From contig NZ_JBHTMU010000042.1 of assembly GCF_042679605.1 (NCBI RefSeq), positions 1 through 33,060 of the forward strand: DNA of 33,060 nucleotides, given 5' to 3'. This DNA comes from Litorisediminicola beolgyonensis. GTDB lineage: Bacteria; Pseudomonadota; Alphaproteobacteria; Rhodobacterales; Rhodobacteraceae. A program made the translations under genes and the position numbers. The notes beneath the pieces are model-generated. The model saw only the letters and a list, made by a program, of their open reading frames with translations, was not told the DNA's origin and ran no database searches. Below, one piece after another: positions 15,140-23,265 of the stretch; positions within the stretch are counted from its first letter, which is position 1, and every line of letters starts with the position of its first letter.

Positions 15140-16429
15140 TCACCCGTCGAGCTTGACGAGCGCGTGCCGCTTCTTGCCCGCCGACAGCTTGACCGGCGAC
15201 GAGAACGCGCCCGCGTCGAGCATCATTCCTGCGTCGGTCAGCGGCTGATCGTCGATCCGCGCGCCGTTCTCGGAGATCAGGCGCTTTGCCTCCTTGCCGG
15301 ATTTCGCAAGGCCCGCGCGCACGATGAGCTGCACCACCGAGATGCCGTCGGCCACTTCCGAGCGCTCGAGCGTGAGCGTCGGCAGGTCGTCACCGACGCC
15401 GCCTTTCTCGAAGACCTCGCGCGCCGTGGCCTGCGCGGCAGCCGCCGCCTCGGCCCCGTGGCAGAGCGTCGTGACCTCGTCGGCCAGGACGATCTTGGCC
15501 TCGTTGATCTCGGATCCCGCCAGCGCGCCCAGGCGGTCGCATTCCTCGACCGGGAGCTCGGTATAGAGCTTCAGGAACCGGCCCACATCGGCGTCGGTGG
15601 TGTTGCGCCAGAACTGCCAGAACTCGTAGGGGCTGCGCATGTCCGCGTTGAGCCAGATTGCGCCAACGGCGGTCTTGCCCATCTTCTTGCCGTCCGAGGT
15701 GGTCAGGAGCGGCGTGGTCAGACCGTAGATCTCGTGATCCAGCACCCGGCGCGTCAGGTCGATGCCGTTGACGATGTTGCCCCACTGGTCGGAGCCGCCG
15801 AACTGCACGAGACAGCCGTAGCGCCGGTTGAGCTCCAGGAAGTCGTAGGCCTGCAGGATCATGTAGTTGAATTCGAGAAAGCTCAGGCTCTGCTCGCGGT
15901 CGAGCCGCGACTTCACGCTTTCGAAGGACAGCATCCGGTTGACGCTGAAATGCCGCCCGATATCGCGCAGGAAATCGAGGTAGTTGAGTCCGTCGAGCCA
16001 CTCGGCGTTGTTGAGCATGAGCGCGACACTGTCCTGCCCTACCACTTCGTTGCTTGAGGGCATGGGGCGTCCCTCGTCATAGCTGATGTATTTCGCGAAG
16101 ACCTGCTGGATGCCTGCGATGTTGTCGTCGATCTGCGCAGGCGTCAGCAGCGGGCGCTCGTCGGCGCGGAAGCTCGGGTCGCCCACCTTCGTGGTGCCGC
16201 CGCCCATGAGGGTGATCGGCTTGCCGCCGGTCTTCTGCAGCCAGCGCAGGGTCATGATCTGGATGAGCGAGCCGACATGCAGCGACTTGGCGGTTGCGTC
16301 GAAGCCGATATAGCCCGGCACCACCCCTTTGATCAGCGCCTCGTCGAGGCCCTGGTAATCGGTGCAATCGGCCAGGAAGCCGCGCTCGATCATGACGCGC
16401 ATGAAGTCCGATTTGGGATGGTAGGTCAT
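15140..16429 (-). CDS. tyrS: Tyrosyl-tRNA synthetase
   Basis: A 429-residue class I aminoacyl-tRNA synthetase that charges tRNA-Tyr. The HIGH-type motif is HVGS at 51-54 and the KMSKS-type loop is KMGKT at 249-253. The tyrosine pocket and fold signatures YDFLEL and GGSDQWGNI are present, and an S4-like RNA-binding domain (AKSGKEAKRLISENGARIDD) occupies the C-terminus. Length is normal for the long bacterial form. The start is set at 16429 (MTYHPKSDFMRV) because AGGGA lies about 5 bp upstream; an in-frame ATG eight codons earlier is less well placed. It is divergent from anmK. Confidence 0.96.
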   Translation of the reverse strand: MTYHPKSDFMRVMIERGFLADCTDYQGLDEALIKGVVPGYIGFDATAKSLHVGSLIQIMTLRWLQKTGGKPITLMGGGTTKVGDPSFRADERPLLTPAQIDDNIAGIQQVFAKYISYDEGRPMPSSNEVVGQDSVALMLNNAEWLDGLNYLDFLRDIGRHFSVNRMLSFESVKSRLDREQSLSFLEFNYMILQAYDFLELNRRYGCLVQFGGSDQWGNIVNGIDLTRRVLDHEIYGLTTPLLTTSDGKKMGKTAVGAIWLNADMRSPYEFWQFWRNTTDADVGRFLKLYTELPVEECDRLGALAGSEINEAKIVLADEVTTLCHGAEAAAAAQATAREVFEKGGVGDDLPTLTLERSEVADGISVVQLIVRAGLAKSGKEAKRLISENGARIDDQPLTDAGMMLDAGAFSSPVKLSAGKKRHALVKLDG

Positions 16430-16516
16430 GGGTCTTCCCTCGTAGAATGACAAGGGCGGTCATAGAACGCCGCGCGGGCGGTGAAAACCCGCGAAAACCG
16501 GGCAGGGGCAGTCGGG

Positions 16517-17611
16517 ATGGCACGGAGACAAGAGCCGATCTGGGCGCTGGGCGCGATGTCGGGCACCTCGCTTGACGGGGTCGATGCCGCGCTGGTGCTG
16601 ACCGACGGCGTGACCGTCTTCGAACGCGGGCGTTCGGATTACCGGCCCTATAGCGACGATGAGACCCGCGTGCTGCGCGCCGCGCTCGGCCGCTGGCCCG
16701 GGCCGGGCCTCGAGGCGGCGCAGGAGGTGATCGAGCGCGCGCACCTGGAGCTTCTGTCGCAGTTTCCCGAGGCGGAGCTCGTGGGCTTCCACGGCCAGAC
16801 GCTGGCGCATGAGCCGCGTGGACGCGGGACGCACCAGCTGGGCGATGGCGCGGCGCTCGCTCAGGCGCTCGGACGCCCGGTGGTCTGGGATTTCCGCTCG
16901 ACCGATGTCGAACTGGGCGGCGAGGGTGCGCCGCTGGCACCCTTCTACCACTGGGCCTGCGCCCGGGGCCTGGGCGCCTCCGGACCGCTCGCAATTCTCA
17001 ACCTGGGCGGCGTCGGCAATCTCACTTGGGTCGATCCGGCCTCGGAGGCCCCGGAGGCTCCGGGCGCGCTTCTGGCCTTCGACACCGGCCCGGCCAACGC
17101 GCCGCTCAACGACCTGTTGAGCGAACGCCGGGGCCTCTCCTATGATCGCGACGGGGCGCTCGCCGCTGAAGGCCAGGTTGTCGACGGCGCGCTCGAGCTC
17201 TTCCTCGAAGAAGGCTACTTCCTGAAAATGCCGCCGAAATCGCTCGACCGGGACGATTTCTCGGTGATGCTCGATCTCGTCCGCGAGCTGGACGATGCCG
17301 ATGCCGCCGCCACCATGACGGCGATGGCCGCCGCGGCGGTGATGCGCGGGGTGGAGCATTGCCCGACGCCGCCGGAGCGACTTCTGGTCACCGGCGGCGG
17401 CCGCAAGAACCCGGTGATGATGGCGATGCTGGCGGCAGGGCTCGACTGCCCGGTGGTGCCGGTGGAGGAGGCGGGCCTCGACGGCGACATGCTGGAGGCC
17501 GAGGCCTTCGCCTATCTCGCGGTCAGGGTGCTCTACGGCCTGCCGACCTCCTGTCCCACGACCACCGGCGTCGGCGCGGCGGTGGGCGGGGGAGAGATCA
17601 GCCGCCCCTGA
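16517..17611 (+). CDS. anmK: Anhydro-N-acetylmuramic acid kinase
   Basis: A 364-residue ASKHA-fold kinase that cleaves and phosphorylates 1,6-anhydro-MurNAc to MurNAc-6-phosphate during peptidoglycan recycling. The phosphate-binding start MSGTSLDGVD sits near residues 14-23. LVGFHGQTLAHEP, NLGGVGNLTWV, FDTGPANAPLND and VTGGGRKNPVMM follow in the family order. Length is normal (about 370). No MurQ etherase gene is adjacent. The start at 16517 has AGGGGC upstream; an in-frame GTG at 16481 is possible but adds only 12 residues unlike the family. The stop codon lies at the base of copy B of the dispersed hairpin element. Confidence 0.94.
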   Translation: MARRQEPIWALGAMSGTSLDGVDAALVLTDGVTVFERGRSDYRPYSDDETRVLRAALGRWPGPGLEAAQEVIERAHLELLSQFPEAELVGFHGQTLAHEPRGRGTHQLGDGAALAQALGRPVVWDFRSTDVELGGEGAPLAPFYHWACARGLGASGPLAILNLGGVGNLTWVDPASEAPEAPGALLAFDTGPANAPLNDLLSERRGLSYDRDGALAAEGQVVDGALELFLEEGYFLKMPPKSLDRDDFSVMLDLVRELDDADAAATMTAMAAAAVMRGVEHCPTPPERLLVTGGGRKNPVMMAMLAAGLDCPVVPVEEAGLDGDMLEAEAFAYLAVRVLYGLPTSCPTTTGVGAAVGGGEISRP

Positions 17612-17670
17612 CCCGAGGTCGCCTTGGGGCGGCGGAGGGAGGGATGCGTATTTGGAAAAAGAAGAAACGC
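17601..17670 (+). repeat. Dispersed 3'-end element, copy B
   Basis: It begins inside the last codons of anmK and runs in the same direction. A perfect 8-bp stem GCCGCCCC/GGGGCGGC (17601-17608 with 17626-17633) encloses the stop codon and a second perfect hairpin GACC/GGTC (17610-17613 with 17617-17620). The A/T box follows at 17648-17666: GTATTTGGAAAAAGAAGAA. It lies between convergent anmK and moaA. Confidence 0.7.
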
Positions 17671-17707
17671 TGAAGAGGCGCGCCCGGGCCGGGCCACGCG
17701 CACCGTA

Positions 17708-18715
17708 TCAGCCGCCGGTATGGCTCATGTGGCGCGAGACGCGGCCGTCGACCGACTGGCGGGAATAGTCGAAATCATGGCCCTTGGGCTTGCGCGCAAT
17801 GGCGGCGCGGATCGCGTCCTCGAGGGGGGCGTCAGTGCCGGGGTGATTGCGCAGCGCCGAGCGCAGATCGGCGTTGTCCTCCTGGCCCAGGCACATGAAG
17901 AGCTCGCCCGTGCAGGTCAGGCGCACCCGGTTGCAGCTTTCGCAGAAATTATGGGTGAGGGGCGTGATGAAGCCGATCTTCTGGCCGGTCTCCTCGATCC
18001 GGACGTAGCGGGCGGGGCCGCCGGTGCGCTCGGGCAGGTCGGTCAGCGTGTACTGTTCGGCCAGCCGCGCGCGCAGGTCGGAGAGCTTCCAGTACTGGCC
18101 GAGACGGTCCTCGTTGCCGATATCGCCCATCGGCATGACCTCGATCCAGGTCAGGTCCATGTCGCGCTCGGCGCACCATTCGGTCATCGAGAAGAGCTCG
18201 TCCTCGTTGAAGCCCTTGAGCGCCACGGCGTTGAGCTTGACGCGCATGCCCGCCTTCTGCGCCGCGTCGATGCCGCGCAGCACCTGCGGCAGGCGCCCCC
18301 AGCGGGTGATATCGGCGAACTTGGTCTCGTCCAGCGTGTCGACCGAGACATTGACCCGGCGCACGCCCGCGTCCCAGAGATCGCCCGCGAAGCGTTCGAG
18401 CTGCGAGCCATTGGTGGTCAGCGTCAGTTCCTTGAGCGCGCCGCTCTCGAGATGGCGCGTCATCGAGCGGAAGAAGCTGAGGATGTTGCGACGGACCAGC
18501 GGCTCGCCGCCGGTGATCCGCAGTTTCTCGACCCCGAGGCGCACGAAGGTCGAGCACATGCGGTCGAGCTCTTCCAGCGTCAGCAGCTCCTTCTTGGGGA
18601 GAAACTGCATGTTTTCCGACATGCAATAGACGCAGCGGAAGTCGCAGCGATCCGTCACGGAGACGCGCAGGTAGGAGATCGGGCGCTGAAAGGGATCGAC
18701 CAGGGAAGGTATCAT
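17708..18715 (-). CDS. moaA: GTP 3',8-cyclase (molybdenum cofactor synthesis)
   Basis: A 335-residue radical-SAM enzyme that, with MoaC, converts GTP to the pterin precursor of the molybdenum cofactor. The N-terminal SAM cluster is CDFRCVYC (C24, C28, C31). The second 4Fe-4S site is CESCNRVRLTCTGELFMC near the C-terminus, and the chain ends in the Gly-Gly tail typical of MoaA. LRITGGEPLVRRN, VNVSVDTLD and KLNAVALKGFN are also seen. Length is normal. The start at 18715 (MIPSLVDPFQRPISYLRVSV) matches the family; the frame stays open upstream but that part overlaps the divergent lipoprotein gene. No other moa gene is adjacent. The cofactor would serve enzymes such as a formate dehydrogenase. Confidence 0.96.
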   Translation of the reverse strand: MIPSLVDPFQRPISYLRVSVTDRCDFRCVYCMSENMQFLPKKELLTLEELDRMCSTFVRLGVEKLRITGGEPLVRRNILSFFRSMTRHLESGALKELTLTTNGSQLERFAGDLWDAGVRRVNVSVDTLDETKFADITRWGRLPQVLRGIDAAQKAGMRVKLNAVALKGFNEDELFSMTEWCAERDMDLTWIEVMPMGDIGNEDRLGQYWKLSDLRARLAEQYTLTDLPERTGGPARYVRIEETGQKIGFITPLTHNFCESCNRVRLTCTGELFMCLGQEDNADLRSALRNHPGTDAPLEDAIRAAIARKPKGHDFDYSRQSVDGRVSRHMSHTGG

Positions 18716-18793
18716 GCAGGCGAACCTAGTAATTCGGAGAAATCGACGCAAGTATTGCCGGGCCCCTCCCCCCAAGGACAAAGGTCGCAGAGA

Positions 18794-19303
18794 ATGATCC
18801 GAAACACCGCCCTGGCCCTCGCCGTCCTGCCGCTCGTTTCCGCCTGCACGGAGATGAGCCAGGTCGAGCCCGTGACCGGTCCCGAGGCCACCGAGGCCGA
18901 GATGGTCGAGACCGCCGCCGCGCCGGTTCCAGTGCTCGCACCGCCGCCGCCCTCGGCGCGGACCGAGGAGGAGTTCGACACCACCACCGTCGAGGAGCGC
19001 GCCGCGGCCTCGGCCGCTCCGGCCGATCCGGCGGGCGAGGTGCTTCTGGGGACGACGGTCGCGTCGCTCGGCGATCCGGCCCGGTCGGGCTTCTGGATCG
19101 AGACGCCGCTCACGGATGATGCGGGACCGGGCCGGGTGGTCTATCCCGCGACCGGGCTGTCGAGCCAGGTCGAGATCATTCCGATCCCCGGCGAGGCGAC
19201 CGCGGGGAGCCGCCTGTCGCTCTCGGCGATGCGGCTGATCGAGGCGCCCTTGACCGATCTGCCGACGGTCGAGCTTTACGAGGGAACGCCGCCCAACAGC
19301 TAG
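18794..19303 (+). CDS. Small Pro/Glu-rich lipoprotein
   Basis: A 169-residue protein with a lipoprotein signal; the lipobox is LVSAC with Cys18. A Pro/Ala/Glu-rich linker (about 25-75) follows, and then a compact C-terminal domain: LLGTTVASLGDPARSGFWIE, PGRVVYPATGLSSQVEIIPI, SRLSLSAMRLIEAPLTDLP. From memory, roseobacter proteins of this kind are often labelled D-galactarate dehydratase, which would be a false name: at 169 residues, lipid-anchored, and without the enzyme's domains, this is not that enzyme. Function unknown. It is divergent from moaA, and its TAG stop lies in a CTAG palindrome that also supplies the stop of the opposite-strand gene. Confidence 0.85.
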   Translation: MIRNTALALAVLPLVSACTEMSQVEPVTGPEATEAEMVETAAAPVPVLAPPPPSARTEEEFDTTTVEERAAASAAPADPAGEVLLGTTVASLGDPARSGFWIETPLTDDAGPGRVVYPATGLSSQVEIIPIPGEATAGSRLSLSAMRLIEAPLTDLPTVELYEGTPPNS

Positions 19304-19989
19304 GCGCCGGTCGCAGGCAAGAGCCGCGCGGCGTCCTTGCGGGCAAAGGCCTTCATCTCGGTGCCATGGGTGTCGAGAAAGGCGCGCACCCGGTCCGGAT
19401 CGTGTTTCGAGAGCTCGCGCAGCCACCAGGCTATGGCTTTCTGGATGAACCAGGCGCGGTCTGGCAGGAGCTGCTCGGCCCAGCCCAGGACGCGGTCGCG
19501 GACGGCCTGGGTCGTCGCGTCCGGGTGGCGGCCCTTGGCGAAGGGCAGGGTGAAAACCAGCGCGGCGCGGCGGGTCCAGAGGTGATCGGCAGCGAGCCAG
19601 GTCTCGACCTCGTCGAGTCGGGACGGATCGGCGGCGAGCCTACGCCCGCCCGCCGAGGCGACGTGATCGGCGATTGCCCAGCCGTCGAACTCGGGCACCC
19701 ATGACGCGATCAAGCGCCAGACCTCCGTGTCCTCCGGGATGCGCGCCTGCGTCAGGAGCTTGGCGGCGGCGATGCTTGCCTCGAAGACGCCGCTCCGCCA
19801 GAGGCCGTCGGCCAGCGCGAGGCGGGCGTCGAGCGGGAGGCTCCGCCGCCACTCCTGCGACAGCGCATTGATCTCGGGGTTGGGCGTGCCGAGGCGGCGC
19901 AGAGCGGTCTTGTGATAGGCAGCCATCTCTCCTGCGCGGCCGGGCACTGCGGCGGCTTCCAGCGCGGCGATGGCCGCGTCCGGTGTCAC
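19300..19989 (-). CDS. DNA alkylation repair protein (AlkD-like HEAT-repeat glycosylase)
   Basis: A 229-residue all-helical protein of the DNA alkylation repair (AlkC/AlkD) family, which removes alkylated bases. The key pair is GWAIAD (W104 and D108), spaced like the Trp and catalytic Asp of AlkD (W109/D113 there). Helical repeats include LWTRRAALVFTLPFAKG and WFIQKAIAWWLRELSKHD, both typical. The start is a GTG that overlaps the glmS stop as GTGA, so translation is probably coupled to glmS. The stop overlaps the stop of the convergent lipoprotein gene by four bases. Confidence 0.88.
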   Translation of the reverse strand: MTPDAAIAALEAAAVPGRAGEMAAYHKTALRRLGTPNPEINALSQEWRRSLPLDARLALADGLWRSGVFEASIAAAKLLTQARIPEDTEVWRLIASWVPEFDGWAIADHVASAGGRRLAADPSRLDEVETWLAADHLWTRRAALVFTLPFAKGRHPDATTQAVRDRVLGWAEQLLPDRAWFIQKAIAWWLRELSKHDPDRVRAFLDTHGTEMKAFARKDAARLLPATGA

Positions 19990-21800
19990 TCGACCGTCAC
20001 CGATTTGGCGAGGTTGCGCGGCTGGTCGACATCGGTGCCTTTGGCGACGGCGGCGTGATAGGCCAGAAGCTGGGCGGGCAGCGCGTAGAGCATCGGGGCG
20101 AGATCCTCGGGCACGTCCGGCAGAACGATGGTGCGCCAGGTCTCGCCATCGGCTTCGCGCGCGCCTTCGGCATCGGTGATCAGGAGCACCTGACCGCCGC
20201 GCGCGATGACCTCCTGCATGTTCGAGACGGTCTTGTCGAAGAGCCCGTCGCGCGGCGCCATGACAACCACCGGAACGGTCTTGTCGATCAGCGCGATGGG
20301 GCCGTGCTTCAGTTCGCCCGACGCATAAGCTTCGGCATGTATGTAGCTGATCTCTTTGAGTTTAAGCGCACCCTCAAGCGCGAGGGGGTACATCAATCCA
20401 CGCCCGAGGAACAGCACGTCGCGCGCCTCGGAGAGGGCCAGCGCGGCGTCGGCGATGCGGTCGTCGCGCTCCAGCGTCGCGTTGAAGAGGCCGGGCAGGC
20501 TCCGCAGGGCGTCGAGCCGCTCGGAGATCCCCTCTGCGTCGATCTCGCCCCGGAGCCGCGCGGTTTCGAGCGCCAGAAGGTAGAGGACGTTGAGCTGGCA
20601 GGTGAAGGCCTTGGTCGAGGCGACGCCGATCTCGGCCCCGGCATGGATCGGCAGGGCGACATCGCTTTCGCGGGCGATGGAGCTTTCGGCGACGTTGACC
20701 ACCGACAGGATCGAGGCGGCTCGGCCCTTGCAATAGCGCAGCGCGGCGAGCGTGTCGGCGGTTTCGCCCGACTGGCTGACGAAGATCGCGAGCGTGCCCT
20801 CGGGGATCGGCGGCTCGCGGTAGCGGAATTCCGAGGCGATATCGACCTCGACGGGCACGCGCGCCAGCCGTTCGAACCAGTATTTCGCGGTCAGGCAGGC
20901 GTAGAAGGCGGTGCCGCAGGCGACCATGGTGATGCGCTGGACGCCCGCCAGTCCGGCATCCGCGCCGAGATGGATGCCTTCGGGCGAGAGATAGGCGCGC
21001 AGCGCGTCGGCGAGAACCGTCGGCTGCTCGAAAATCTCCTTGGCCATGAAGTGCTTGTAGCCCGACTTGTCGACGCGCGCGGCATCCATGCGGATGCGCT
21101 TGGCCTCGCGCGCGACCTGCTGGCCCTCGGCATCGCGGAACCGCACGGAGCTGCGGGTCAGAACGGCGCTGTCGCCCTCTTCGAGATAGGTGATGCGGTC
21201 GGTCAGCGGCGCAAGCGCAATGGCGTCCGAGCCGACATACATCTCGCCCTCGCCATGGCCGACCGCGAGCGGAGAGCCCTTGCGCGCGGCGATCATCAGA
21301 TCGTCCTCGCCCTCGAAGAGGAACACCAGGGCAAAGGCGCCCTCCAGCCGCTCGAGCGTGGCATAGGCGGCCTGTTCGGGCGCCATGCCTTGCGAAAGGT
21401 GGTGCTGGGTCAGAAGCGCGACTGTCTCGGTGTCGGTCTGGGTGGCGAAGCTGTAGCCGGCCTCGGCGAGCTCCTCGCGCAAGAGGCGGTAGTTCTCGAT
21501 GATGCCGTTATGGACGACCGCGACGGGCCCGGCCTGGTGGGGGTGGGCATTGGCCTCGGTCGGCGCGCCATGGGTGGCCCAGCGGGTATGGCCGATCCCG
21601 GATTTGCCGGGCAGGGGCTGGTGCACGAGTAGGTCCGAGAGATTGTGCAGCTTGCCCACCGCGCGGCGACGGTCCAGCCGCCCGCTGTTGACGGTGGCGA
21701 TCCCGGCGCTGTCATAGCCGCGATATTCCAGGCGCCGCAGCGCTTCGACCAGGGTCGGCGCGACCTCGTGGGTGCCGAGCACCCCGACGATTCCACACAT
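19986..21800 (-). CDS. glmS: Glutamine-fructose-6-phosphate aminotransferase (isomerizing)
   Basis: A 604-residue cytoplasmic enzyme making glucosamine-6-phosphate from fructose-6-phosphate and glutamine. The N-terminal glutaminase domain begins MCGIVGVLG with Cys2 as nucleophile and has RRLEYRGYDSAG and GHTRWATHG. Two SIS sugar-isomerase domains follow (CGTAFYACL, VSQSGETADTLAAL, ASTKAFTCQL), and the C-terminus DQPRNLAKSVTVE is the family hallmark. Length is normal. It overlaps the glmU stop by one base (TAATG) and is followed by the alkylation-repair gene with a 4-base overlap. No glmS ribozyme can be present, since the leader is glmU coding sequence. Confidence 0.97.
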   Translation of the reverse strand: MCGIVGVLGTHEVAPTLVEALRRLEYRGYDSAGIATVNSGRLDRRRAVGKLHNLSDLLVHQPLPGKSGIGHTRWATHGAPTEANAHPHQAGPVAVVHNGIIENYRLLREELAEAGYSFATQTDTETVALLTQHHLSQGMAPEQAAYATLERLEGAFALVFLFEGEDDLMIAARKGSPLAVGHGEGEMYVGSDAIALAPLTDRITYLEEGDSAVLTRSSVRFRDAEGQQVAREAKRIRMDAARVDKSGYKHFMAKEIFEQPTVLADALRAYLSPEGIHLGADAGLAGVQRITMVACGTAFYACLTAKYWFERLARVPVEVDIASEFRYREPPIPEGTLAIFVSQSGETADTLAALRYCKGRAASILSVVNVAESSIARESDVALPIHAGAEIGVASTKAFTCQLNVLYLLALETARLRGEIDAEGISERLDALRSLPGLFNATLERDDRIADAALALSEARDVLFLGRGLMYPLALEGALKLKEISYIHAEAYASGELKHGPIALIDKTVPVVVMAPRDGLFDKTVSNMQEVIARGGQVLLITDAEGAREADGETWRTIVLPDVPEDLAPMLYALPAQLLAYHAAVAKGTDVDQPRNLAKSVTVE

Positions 21801-23155
21801 TATTGCGCCTCCTTCTGGAGCTTTGCTTTGCGGGCCTTCAACATATCGAACAATTTGCGGCCGCGGCCCGGCTTGGTCTCCTGCTTCGCCCGCCCGAGCG
21901 CAAGCGCGCCGTCGGGCACGTCCTCGGTGATGACCGAGCCCGAGCCGGTCAGAGCCCCGTCGCCCACCGTCACCGGCGCCACCAGCATCGTGTTCGAGCC
22001 GATGAAGGCGCCCACGCCGATGGTGGTGCGGTGCTTGAAGACGCCGTCGTAATTGCAGGTGATGGTGCCCGCGCCGATATTGGTCTTCTCGCCGATCTCG
22101 GCATCGCCGAGATAGCTCAGGTGGTTGGCTTTCACGCCCGCCGCGAGATGGGCGTTCTTGATCTCGACGAAATTGCCGACATGGACGTCCTCGTCGAGCT
22201 CGGCCCCCGGGCGCAGACGGGCATAGGGGCCCACGACCGCGCCGCGGCTGACATGGCAGCCTTCGAGATGTGAAAACGCGCGGATGCGGGCGCCGCTTTC
22301 CACCGTGACGCCGGGACCGAAGACGACGTTCGGTTCGATCTCGGTGTCGCGGCCGATGAAAGTGTCAAGGCTGAGGAAGACCGTCTCGGGCGCCTGCAGC
22401 GTGACGCCGTCCTCCATCAGAGCGGCACGGGCGCGGGCCTGGAACTCGGCCTCGGCGGCGGCAAGCTCGGCGCGGGAATTGATGCCGCGGGTCTCGGCCT
22501 CGGGGCAGGTCACGGCGGTCGCGGAAAGGCCGCGGGCGCGGGCCAGGGCGATCACGTCGGTCAGGTAGTACTCGCCGGAGGCATTGTCGTTGCCGACCTC
22601 CGCGAGAAGCGACAGAAGCGTGGTGGCGTCAGCGCAGAGAACGCCGGAATTGCAGAGCGTTATGCCGCGCTCTTCATCCGTCACATCCTTGAACTCGACG
22701 ATGCGGTCGAGGGTCTCGCCGGCCATGACCAGGCGGCCGTAGCGCCCCGGATCGGCGGCTTCGAAGCCGAGGACGACGACATCGTTCTGGGCGCGGGCGA
22801 TGGCCATGGCCTCGAGCGTCTCTTGGCTGATGAAGGGTGTGTCGCCGTACAGCACGATCACGTCGCCCTCGAACCCGTCGAGCGCCGGGGCGGCCTGGAG
22901 GACCGCGTGGCCGGTGCCGAGCTGTTCGGTCTGGAGTGCGATCTCGACCTCGGGATCGAGGTCCCGGGCGGTCTCGGCGACCTGATCCGCGCCGTGGCCC
23001 GCGACGACCACGACGCGTTCGGGTGTCAGCGCCGCGCCCGCCTGCATGGCGTGATGCAGCATCGGAGCGCCGCCGATCTTGTGGAGGACCTTCGGGAGGT
23101 CCGACTCCATCCGTGTGCCTTTGCCTGCGGCCAGGATGACCAACGCGATGCTCAT
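21800..23155 (-). CDS. glmU: Bifunctional UDP-N-acetylglucosamine pyrophosphorylase / GlcN-1-P acetyltransferase
   Basis: A 451-residue enzyme that acetylates glucosamine-1-phosphate and then couples it to UTP, giving UDP-GlcNAc. The N-terminal nucleotidyltransferase domain has LAAGKGTRM with PKVLHKIGG and YGDTPFI. The C-terminal half is a left-handed beta helix of hexapeptide repeats (VGNFVEIKNAHL, NHLSYLGDAEIG, NIGAGTITCNYDG). Length is normal (about 455). It is first in a glmU-glmS-repair operon on the minus strand and is divergent from the gph-like gene across 110 bp. No Shine-Dalgarno sequence is obvious before its ATG. Confidence 0.97.
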   Translation of the reverse strand: MSIALVILAAGKGTRMESDLPKVLHKIGGAPMLHHAMQAGAALTPERVVVVAGHGADQVAETARDLDPEVEIALQTEQLGTGHAVLQAAPALDGFEGDVIVLYGDTPFISQETLEAMAIARAQNDVVVLGFEAADPGRYGRLVMAGETLDRIVEFKDVTDEERGITLCNSGVLCADATTLLSLLAEVGNDNASGEYYLTDVIALARARGLSATAVTCPEAETRGINSRAELAAAEAEFQARARAALMEDGVTLQAPETVFLSLDTFIGRDTEIEPNVVFGPGVTVESGARIRAFSHLEGCHVSRGAVVGPYARLRPGAELDEDVHVGNFVEIKNAHLAAGVKANHLSYLGDAEIGEKTNIGAGTITCNYDGVFKHRTTIGVGAFIGSNTMLVAPVTVGDGALTGSGSVITEDVPDGALALGRAKQETKPGRGRKLFDMLKARKAKLQKEAQ

Positions 23156-23195
23156 GCCATTATCTCTTTGTCATTCGGTCGCGCCCGTTTTAACC

Positions 23196-23212
23196 GTCCT
23201 GCGACGCAGGAC
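23196..23212. promoter_or_regulatory. Perfect inverted repeat between glmU and the HAD phosphatase gene
   Basis: GTCCTGC and GCAGGAC are separated by GAC, in the middle of the 110-bp divergent spacer, 41 bp from the glmU start and 54 bp from the HAD gene start. It could be an operator for either gene or a leader hairpin. A TGTGACGGG/TCGTGACAGG imperfect direct repeat follows it. Confidence 0.4.
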
Positions 23213-23265
23213 AAGGCGGGCCGCATCACGCTGTGTGACGGGTCGTGACAGGAGGCAGGCGCGCG

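Noticed and set aside
17624..18793. Upstream extension of the small lipoprotein across moaA
   Set aside because: It would be antisense to all of moaA and would remove the lipoprotein signal; the ATG at 18794 gives a perfect lipobox.
21800..21900. glmS ribozyme/riboswitch
   Set aside because: The sequence before glmS is the end of the glmU coding region with a one-base overlap, leaving no leader.
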